Source: an uncultured Flavobacteriales bacterium (lineage in GTDB: Bacteria; Bacteroidota; Bacteroidia; Flavobacteriales_D; Crocinitomicaceae). Taken from it: DNA of 18,105 nucleotides. Position numbers and translations under genes: made by a program. Under the pieces are notes generated by a model that did no database searches, had not been told where the DNA came from, and saw only the letters and a list, made by a program, of their open reading frames with translations. Positions 7,976-14,236 of this stretch are shown in pieces. Numbering within the stretch: position 1 is the first letter of the stretch; each line of letters starts with the position of its first letter. The stretch is taken from NCBI GenBank assembly GCA_903879765.1, contig CAIRMS010000013.1, forward strand, positions 1 through 18,105, written 5' to 3'.

Positions 7976-8015
7976 TTTCAAAGACAAATTTGCTAAAAAT
8001 TAACGAGTTAAAAAA

Positions 8016-9140
8016 ATGATTCCTTTTTCGAATTTAAGTTACTGGGAACGATCAATTTACACCGAAGGGAATGATTTTACAATCATTGGTGCTGGAATCG
8101 TTGGTTTAAGCACAGCTTTACACCTTCGAAAAGCACATCCAAAAGCGAAAATAGTCATATTGGAACGCGGATACCTACCCACAGGCGCAAGCACCAAAAA
8201 CGCCGGATTTACCTGCTTTGGTAGTCCAACTGAATTGAGGGACGACCTGAGTAAAATGAACGAAAACAGCGTCTGGGATACCGTTTCTATGCGTTTAGAT
8301 GGACTAAGAGAATTATTCGAACTCGTTGATCAAACTCAAATTGAATACGATGCATGTGGCTCATGGGACATCATCAGAAGTGAGGAAGAACCCTTATCAT
8401 CGGATTTCATCGATTATTTGAATGAAAAACTAAGTGAAATCACCAACGAGAAATTGGTATATATAGAGGATAAAACAAAGCACTTGGAATCTGGTTTCAA
8501 AGGAATAAGAACAGCATATTACAATCGCTTGGAGGGAGCTATACACACAGGGAAATTAATTGTAGAATTACAGCGATCCTGCTCCATTCAAGGGATTCAA
8601 ATCCTTTTCGGTGTAAATGTACTTTCTTTTGATTCGAGTGATACAAGTGTCGAAATCGCAACATCCATGGGAAGGCTAAAATCTGCGAATCTTTTAGTCT
8701 GTACAAATGCCTTTGCGAAAGAATTTTTATCGGATATTCAGCCAGCTCGAGCGCAAGTTCTCATTACCAAAGAAATTCCTAACTTAACCATTAAGGGCAC
8801 CTTTCACATGGAAGCTGGATACTACTATTTTCGAAATATTGGTAATAGAATTTTATTTGGCGGAGGGAGAAACTTAGACTTTCTTGGAGAAACGACGACA
8901 GAATTTGACACAACGGAACGCATTCAAGAAAAATTAAGACATTACCTCAAAGAAATCATTCTTCCAAATACACCATTTGAAATCGATTATGCATGGTCTG
9001 GAATCATGGCTGTCGGGTCCGAAAAAAAACCAATTGTTCAAAAAATGAACAAAAACGTTGCTTTCGGTGTTCGTATGGGAGGAATGGGTGTTGCAATCGG
9101 CGCATCTGTTGGTAAGCAACTATCAAATTTAATTTCGTGA
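8016..9140 (+). CDS. DAO-family FAD-dependent oxidoreductase
   Basis: A 374-residue flavoprotein of the D-amino-acid oxidase / glycine oxidase superfamily; members oxidise amines or amino acids, and the substrate here cannot be told. The FAD Rossmann motif is GAGIVG at residues 25-30, after the beta-strand FTII, and E50 closes the second strand (IVILERG) to bind the ribose. TGASTKNAGF (56-65) is the typical flavin-contacting segment of this superfamily. LLVCTNAF (226-233) is the second FAD-contacting strand. The C-terminal GVRMGGMGVAIGASVGK (351-367) is the closing flavin motif. No signal peptide is present, so it is cytoplasmic. The TGA stop overlaps the GTG start of the DUF2452 gene by four bases, so the two are probably one operon. 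Fold and cofactor are sure; the reaction is not. Confidence 0.88.
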   Translation: MIPFSNLSYWERSIYTEGNDFTIIGAGIVGLSTALHLRKAHPKAKIVILERGYLPTGASTKNAGFTCFGSPTELRDDLSKMNENSVWDTVSMRLDGLRELFELVDQTQIEYDACGSWDIIRSEEEPLSSDFIDYLNEKLSEITNEKLVYIEDKTKHLESGFKGIRTAYYNRLEGAIHTGKLIVELQRSCSIQGIQILFGVNVLSFDSSDTSVEIATSMGRLKSANLLVCTNAFAKEFLSDIQPARAQVLITKEIPNLTIKGTFHMEAGYYYFRNIGNRILFGGGRNLDFLGETTTEFDTTERIQEKLRHYLKEIILPNTPFEIDYAWSGIMAVGSEKKPIVQKMNKNVAFGVRMGGMGVAIGASVGKQLSNLIS

Positions 9141-9610
9141 GTCAACCTGAAGGAAAAAAAGCATTTATTAATCCAATTGATCCCGACAAGATCACCGAGA
9201 ATCCGCATTCATTAGAATACGCTCATCACGCAGGTTCAGCTATCATTAAGCCCGAAGATCAAGGGAAAATTAAAGGGCGTGCCGTTAGTGCCATGGAGCA
9301 TCAAACTGATATGCAACTTTCTCAATTATATGAGCAGATGCAATTGTTGGCTTCACAAGCAAAGAAATTAAACGAACGCAAAGAAATTTCTCATTTCATT
9401 TACCAAGCGGAGATGCGTTTCGAACCGTTCATTAATCACACTTATCATTTATATCAAAGAAATACAGGGAAGTTTTCATTGTCCTTGGTTGGACCCACCC
9501 AATGGGGAAAGTCCGGTCAAGAGTTAACTTTTATCGCTACCGTTAAATTGCTTGCAGATCACACGTGGGATATTCTAGATAGAAATCCGGATTTTAGTTT
9601 TAGCGCGTAA
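9137..9610 (+). CDS. DUF2452 protein
   Basis: A 157-residue soluble protein with no signal peptide or membrane segment. The central part (residues 60-125: SQLYEQMQLLASQAKKLNER, ISHFIYQAEMRFEPFINHTYHLYQ, SLVGPTQWG) matches what I know of the DUF2452 family, whose function is unknown. The start is GTG at 9137, overlapping the preceding stop as GTGA. It is preferred because residues 1-50 (KKAFINPIDPDKITENPHSLEYAHHAGSA) read as conserved sequence and no ATG occurs before residue 53. The 3' end overlaps convergent yaaA by 11 bases. The close link to the FAD oxidoreductase suggests co-expression, but nothing shows a shared pathway. Confidence 0.8.
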   Translation: MSQPEGKKAFINPIDPDKITENPHSLEYAHHAGSAIIKPEDQGKIKGRAVSAMEHQTDMQLSQLYEQMQLLASQAKKLNERKEISHFIYQAEMRFEPFINHTYHLYQRNTGKFSLSLVGPTQWGKSGQELTFIATVKLLADHTWDILDRNPDFSFSA

Positions 9611-10361
9611 AAACCCATTCGTTTTCTGTGGACAGTAAATCGTTGTATTGATAACCATCTACGTCGTAAAGCTTCAGCTGTTCAATATCCGTTAGACTTT
9701 GTTCAATGAGGTACCGCGCCATTGCTCCTCTGGCATGCTTCGCATACATCATCACAACCGAATAGTGCCCATTTTTAAATTCTTTAAAAATCGGTGTAAT
9801 GATTTTGTTTTTAAGCAGATTTGTTTTGATGACTTTGAAATATTCAGTGGAAGCTAAATTGACAATAACTTCATCTTTTGAAAGTTCCTTTTTTAATGCC
9901 TTCGTTACTTTATCACCCCAAAATTCATACAGGTTTTTTTGGTCCGCTTTACTTGAAAATTTAGTCCCCATCTCCAAGCGGTAAGGGTAAATCAAATCCA
10001 TCGGCTTCAATATGCCATATAAACCAGATAAAATTCGGACATCTTCATTTAATTTTGGCAAATGATCATCGGATAAAGATTTTACATCCAGTGCACGATA
10101 AACTTCTCCATCGAAAACATAAACGGCGGAAAGAGCTTTGTCTGCTTGAAGAGAAGCTTTTTTCCAACTTTTATAGCGGATTAAATTTTGCTCAGCTAAA
10201 TCTAAAGAGATACCCATTAATTCTTGTAGCCCAACCTTCTTAATCTTTTTTAGGTCTTTCATTAATTGATTCGCCTCTTTTTCAAAAAGCGGAATGGAAG
10301 AACCATGATTTTCCTGTACTTGTTCATTAAGGTTTTTTGCCGGTGACAAGATGATTTTCAT
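9600..10361 (-). CDS. yaaA: Peroxide stress protein YaaA (UPF0246/DUF328)
   Basis: At 253 residues it is the normal length for YaaA. The opening MKIILSPAKNLNE is the family hallmark. RALDVKSLSDDH (89-100), RILSGLYGILKPMDLIYPYRLEMGTKF (109-135), VNLASTEYFKVI (167-178) and the C-terminal MMYAKHARGAMARYLI (204-219) are other conserved blocks. In E. coli, YaaA belongs to the OxyR regulon and lowers free intracellular iron during hydrogen peroxide stress; the protein has a DNA-binding helix-hairpin-helix fold. It is a single gene here, divergent from the T9SS cargo gene and convergent with the DUF2452 gene. No OxyR-type operator was recognised upstream. Confidence 0.93.
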   Translation of the reverse strand: MKIILSPAKNLNEQVQENHGSSIPLFEKEANQLMKDLKKIKKVGLQELMGISLDLAEQNLIRYKSWKKASLQADKALSAVYVFDGEVYRALDVKSLSDDHLPKLNEDVRILSGLYGILKPMDLIYPYRLEMGTKFSSKADQKNLYEFWGDKVTKALKKELSKDEVIVNLASTEYFKVIKTNLLKNKIITPIFKEFKNGHYSVVMMYAKHARGAMARYLIEQSLTDIEQLKLYDVDGYQYNDLLSTENEWVFTR

Positions 10362-10436
10362 GATGTTTACTTTTTGTTTTACGAAGATAGTTAATTGAAA
10401 AGAATGTCTTACTTTTAGTGTTCAAAACTATAAACT
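10362..10436. promoter_or_regulatory. Divergent promoter region, yaaA / T9SS cargo gene
   Basis: This 75-base gap must drive both genes. On the minus strand TATCTTCG (10389 to 10382) is one mismatch from TAnnTTTG, 21 bases before yaaA. On the plus strand TACTTTTA (10410-10417) is also one mismatch away, 19 bases before the ATG at 10437. Neither has a clear -33 TTTG at proper spacing, so both are tentative. Confidence 0.35.
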
Positions 10437-13400
10437 ATGCTAAAAAAACTACTCCAACTTGGATTATTTACCCTATTGAATTTCCTGAGCTTTGCGCAAG
10501 GTTCAGAATTCCTAGGGAATTTTACTCCAACTATTTCTCATTTGGTTCCCGCAAGCCCAAGTCAAATTGCACCGCACGAGCCCATCATTAAACCGAACTT
10601 TAAAGGAAGGGATTTAATTGAGGTTGATCAAAGTAACACGCACAATCCGGATTGGGTTTGGCAACAACATGCTACGACAGAAAAGATTGCCTCGGCAAGT
10701 GTTTTGTGGGCATTTCAAGGACTCGGAACAAACATGTCTCCACCGGACCCAACAGTGGACGCGGATAGTAATGTTGTCATCGAATCAACTAATTCGAGTG
10801 GAGGAGCTGTGTATCGCATTTTTAATAAAAATACAGGCGCGTCGATTGTTAGCTCTTTGACCATGCAATCCTTAGGTGGGTCTACAGGACTTGGTGACCC
10901 TATCGTTCTCTATTACAAACCTGCGAGAAGATGGTTTTTAACAGAGTTTTCAAGTACTGGAAACAAGTTATTGATTCACGTTTCTCAAACAAGTAATCCA
11001 CAAGGAGCATATTACACGTATTCCTTCACTTGTACATCCTTCCCTGACTATCCAAAATATGGTTTTTGTGAAGCATCTGATGCGTTCATTGCCAGCACAA
11101 ATCAAGGTGGCCCTCCAACGGTTTACGCGATGAAAATTAGTTCCATGTTAACTGGTGCCACGTCACCTTTCATTAAAACAACCATCGGATATTCATTAAA
11201 TGGATTCGGGTTTCAATCGATTACACCGGTAGACTTAGAAGGAGACAACGCCGCTCCAGCAGGAATGAAACCTCTTTTTATTCGTCATCGTGATGACGAA
11301 TCGCATTCAAACGGTTCACCGGACAGTGGAACAAACGATTGGATCGAACTTTGGGAAATGACCATAAACTGGACTGCTAACACAGCAACTGTCGCAAAAA
11401 TTCAAGACGTCGTGATTGGCGAAATTGATTCCAAATTATGTGGATTAACGAGTTTTGCCTGCATTAAGCAACCAGGAACGACAAACACCTTAGATCCTTT
11501 AAGAGAAACGGTCATGTACAAAGCGCCCATGCGTGTTTTTGATGACCACCAAACAATATTGGCTGCACTCGCAACAGATGTAGACGGTGCAGACCGCGCT
11601 GGCGTTCGCTGGGTAGAATTACGTCGTGCTACAAATGTAACAACACCAACGTGGGTTAATTATCAAGAAGGAACATACGCTCCAGGAACAGGAACGAGTA
11701 GATGGATGCCGGCGATTAACATCGATAAGTACGGAAACATCATAATGGCATATTCTACTTCGAGCAATACAGCTGGTGATTTTCCTTCAATCAAAATGAC
11801 GGGAAGAAAACCATGTGATCCACTTGGACAAATGACCATGCCAGAGACAACCATTATTGCAGGGACATCCTCTAAAACAGGTAACACACGTTGGGGTGAC
11901 TACCACCATATGTCAATCGATGACTTCGACGAAAAAACATTTTACTTTACAGGAGTGTACCAAAATTCACAAACAAAAACGAATGTGAGTGCCATTCGTA
12001 TGAATCCTGATGCACTAGATGCTTCTATCGCGAATGCTTTTGTTCCTGGAACAGGGACAGGATGTGGATCTTCTGCTCAAATAGCGGTGATCGTTGAACA
12101 GGCAGGAAGTACAAACATAGCTTCTGGAAGCATCAGCTGGCAAGTTGGAAGTGGTGCTATTAATTCAGTAAACTACACTACCTCTCAATTGAACGGAGTG
12201 GGTGCAACCGACACCATTTTTGTTACAGTGAATGGATTGGTTAGTGGGGCAAACACGATTACTTTTTCGACGACAACCGTTAACGGAATTTCACCGGATG
12301 ACAATATTTGTAACGATTCGAAGACGATCAGTATTAACGTAATTGGTGGTTCATCCATCACTTCAAGCATGTCGATTAATTTCTTGCCTACGTGTACGTC
12401 TAACAACGGACAAATAACGTTGACAGCAACTGGAGGAACAGCTCCTTATAGTTACTCATTAAATAATGGTCCAAGTCAATCTTCTCCTGTATTTGGAAAC
12501 CTTGCACCTGGATCATATACTTATACGATTACAGAGAATGGCGGATGTTCTAGTTTTGGCACTTTTACTATTCCACCAGCAGCTGTCATTACCGCAAATT
12601 TGACTCAAACAGGCACAATCATCTGTAATGGAAATACGAATGCTTCCATTTCAGTTTCTGCTACGGGAGGTCAAGCGGCTTATAGTTATTCAACAAACGG
12701 AACAAGCTATCAATCATCTAATGTATTTAGCAACTTAGGCGCAGGAAGCTATGTAATCTATGCACAAGATGCAAATGGTTGTATCGGATCGAATACAATC
12801 ACGATCACTCAGCCTTCTGCAATTGGAATAAATGCGGTGCCAACGATGATTTCTTGTGCTGGATTAACGAACGGACAAATTTTCGTTAGTGCTTCAGGCG
12901 GAACTGCTCCTTTAACATATAGCATTAACGGAACGACATTTCAAACTACCAATACGTTTAATGGTCTTTCAGCCGGAACCTATACCGTTACTGTAAAGGA
13001 TGTAAATGGTTGTCAACAAACATTCGCTACGACAATAACCGAACCTGCACCATTGAGTTTGACTTGTGTGCCTACTGTTTCCAATGGAACAAACGGAACA
13101 ATTACCGTTACTGGCACAGGAGGTAATCTTCCATATAGTTACAGTATTAATGGAACGAATTATTATTCAGGATCGTTATTCTCTGGATTAGCAATTGGTA
13201 TTTACACTGTTTACATCAAAGACGCGAACGGATGTATTTCCAGCATGGAAGTTAACATTAACTCCAACAGTATAGAAGAACTAGGATTTACATTTGTTAA
13301 CTTATATCCGAATCCTAACAACGGTGTTTTTGAACTGGAATTAGATGGGATATCCGATTCAAAAGTGGATGGGAAATTATTCACGGTTTCTGGTCAACTT

Positions 13401-13541
13401 GTTAGTTCATTCGAATTAATTGCTCAAGATGGCAAAGTAAAACAAACCATTGAAATGAGTAAAAAATTAGCAGCAGGGACATATTACCTTGGTTTATACC
13501 AAAATGGTAAAGCTGTTGTTAAGCAATTTGTGAAAGAATAA
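10437..13541 (+). CDS. T9SS-exported surface protein with propeller-like domain and SprB repeats
   Basis: A 1034-residue secreted protein. Residues 1-21 are a Sec signal peptide ending SFAQ. Residues about 85-525 form one large domain with motifs such as SPPDPTVDADSNVV, RWMPAINIDKYGNIIMAYS and RWGDYHHMSIDDFD, repeating in a way that suggests a beta-propeller; the catalytic role is unknown. Residues 540-635 look like an Ig/CARDB-type sandwich. Four SprB-type repeats follow (about 652-715, 729-793, 806-871, 877-943), each with a TGG/SGG-x-x-P/A-Y/L-x-Y-S core and an aspartate-N-G-C or N-G-G-C end. Residues 950-1034 are a type A T9SS C-terminal sorting domain (LYPNPNNGVFELEL, then LAAGTYYLGLYQNGKAVVKQFVKE). 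It should cross the outer membrane by T9SS and be anchored or released. It is a single gene with a strong terminator; no T9SS machinery gene lies in this window. Confidence 0.9.
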   Translation: MLKKLLQLGLFTLLNFLSFAQGSEFLGNFTPTISHLVPASPSQIAPHEPIIKPNFKGRDLIEVDQSNTHNPDWVWQQHATTEKIASASVLWAFQGLGTNMSPPDPTVDADSNVVIESTNSSGGAVYRIFNKNTGASIVSSLTMQSLGGSTGLGDPIVLYYKPARRWFLTEFSSTGNKLLIHVSQTSNPQGAYYTYSFTCTSFPDYPKYGFCEASDAFIASTNQGGPPTVYAMKISSMLTGATSPFIKTTIGYSLNGFGFQSITPVDLEGDNAAPAGMKPLFIRHRDDESHSNGSPDSGTNDWIELWEMTINWTANTATVAKIQDVVIGEIDSKLCGLTSFACIKQPGTTNTLDPLRETVMYKAPMRVFDDHQTILAALATDVDGADRAGVRWVELRRATNVTTPTWVNYQEGTYAPGTGTSRWMPAINIDKYGNIIMAYSTSSNTAGDFPSIKMTGRKPCDPLGQMTMPETTIIAGTSSKTGNTRWGDYHHMSIDDFDEKTFYFTGVYQNSQTKTNVSAIRMNPDALDASIANAFVPGTGTGCGSSAQIAVIVEQAGSTNIASGSISWQVGSGAINSVNYTTSQLNGVGATDTIFVTVNGLVSGANTITFSTTTVNGISPDDNICNDSKTISINVIGGSSITSSMSINFLPTCTSNNGQITLTATGGTAPYSYSLNNGPSQSSPVFGNLAPGSYTYTITENGGCSSFGTFTIPPAAVITANLTQTGTIICNGNTNASISVSATGGQAAYSYSTNGTSYQSSNVFSNLGAGSYVIYAQDANGCIGSNTITITQPSAIGINAVPTMISCAGLTNGQIFVSASGGTAPLTYSINGTTFQTTNTFNGLSAGTYTVTVKDVNGCQQTFATTITEPAPLSLTCVPTVSNGTNGTITVTGTGGNLPYSYSINGTNYYSGSLFSGLAIGIYTVYIKDANGCISSMEVNINSNSIEELGFTFVNLYPNPNNGVFELELDGISDSKVDGKLFTVSGQLVSSFELIAQDGKVKQTIEMSKKLAAGTYYLGLYQNGKAVVKQFVKE
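12391..13265 (+). repeat. Four SprB-type repeats in the T9SS cargo gene
   Basis: Protein-level tandem repeats of about 65-75 residues with the pattern Cys ... N/G-x-I-x-V-x-x-x-GG ... Y-S-x-N-G ... F-x-x-L-x-x-G-x-Y ... D-x-N-G-C. DNA copies are diverged, so they are old and not prone to simple recombination. The fourth copy has an altered start (SLTCVPTVSNGTNG), with its Cys shifted about six residues from its usual place. Confidence 0.75.
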
Positions 13542-13563
13542 AAATTTGTTCCTTCAACGATTT

Positions 13564-13590
13564 AAGCCAAGCAATCGCTTGGCTTTTTTT
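13564..13590 (+). terminator. Rho-independent terminator of the T9SS cargo gene
   Basis: AAGCCAAGC (13564-13572), loop AATC, GCTTGGCTT (13577-13585), then a T run to 13590. A 9-bp perfect stem with a T tract, 22 bases after the stop codon. On the minus strand the same hairpin has no T tract, so it acts for the plus-strand gene. Confidence 0.9.
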
Positions 13591-13594
13591 ATGC

Positions 13595-14178
13595 TTACTG
13601 AGCAGATCGAACAAACGCATTAGTCACTGTAAGTCGCATAATCCAGATAGTTGATTTGTTAGGATTGAATTCAATTCCTTGGAGAATTCCTCCACATCGA
13701 ACAACTGTTTTTTCTTTAAACGGTAAGGGAGCTTTTTTCAACTTCATATATTCCATAAAATAGATGCTGCTTCCGTCTTGATTTGCTGCAGCCGTAAAAA
13801 CAGTCCACATAGTTGAGTCTTTTCAAAATATGTCGCATTCAATACTCCATCCTCACCTTTTCTTAGGGATAAGCAGCCATTAAAACATGTTGTCCAATTG
13901 ATGTCGAACCACTTCTTCTAACTTTTTAAACTCAACTTATGTTTACTGACCAACCCCGCGCCTGAAAACAAACGAATTTAAACCATCATCGCATGCATTT
14001 CCGAGGTGTCATTTGGATTCACAGCCAAAAGCGCTCCTGATCGCTTAAACGTGTATTTCCAGTCTTCCTTTACGATTGATGGAATAAGCGCTTTAAAATC
14101 TGGACGTGTCACCTATGTTTGAGCAACAAAAGAAATACAAGAAATACAGAACATAAATAAGTTATTTTTCACCAGCAT
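13595..14178 (-). pseudogene. Decayed small secreted-protein gene
   Basis: Reading the minus strand from ATG 14178 gives a credible signal peptide, MLVKNNLFMFCISCISFVAQT, then an in-frame TAG (14115-14113). The same frame goes on as VTRPDFKALIPSIVKEDWKY and SGALLAVNPNDTSEMHAMMV to a TAA (13980-13978). It continues as IRLFSGAGLVSKHK to a TAG (13920-13918), then as GEDGVLNATYFEK. A one-base shift at an A run (T run at 13820-13823 on the plus strand) moves into a 71-codon open stretch, MWTVFTAAANQDGSS to FVRSAQ, ending with TAA at 13595. A stretch VEFKKLEEVVRHQLDNMF in another frame around 13880-13935 suggests extra small indels. Together this looks like one ancestral exported protein of about 190 residues broken by nonsense changes and frameshifts. 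The family is not recognised. This entry accounts for the whole gene-poor stretch 13591-14187. Confidence 0.65.
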
Positions 14179-14187
14179 TGTTTTCAC

Positions 14188-14218
14188 AAAAAAAAGCCGT
14201 CCTAATTGGACGGCTTTT
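14188..14218 (-). terminator. Rho-independent terminator of secDF
   Basis: AAAAGCCGTCC (14192-14202), loop TAATT, GGACGGCTTTT (14208-14218). Read on the minus strand the 11-bp stem is followed by eight T residues (14195 down to 14188), 19 bases after the secDF stop. A strong terminator. The pseudogene ATG follows only about ten bases after the T tract. Confidence 0.92.
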
Positions 14219-14236
14219 CAACTATTGAATAAAAGC

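Noticed and set aside
7972..7988. Imperfect inverted repeat TTTGTTT / AGACAAA as an operator between divergent genes
   Set aside because: Short, AT-rich and with a mismatch; no regulator gene nearby and the same pattern arises easily by chance.
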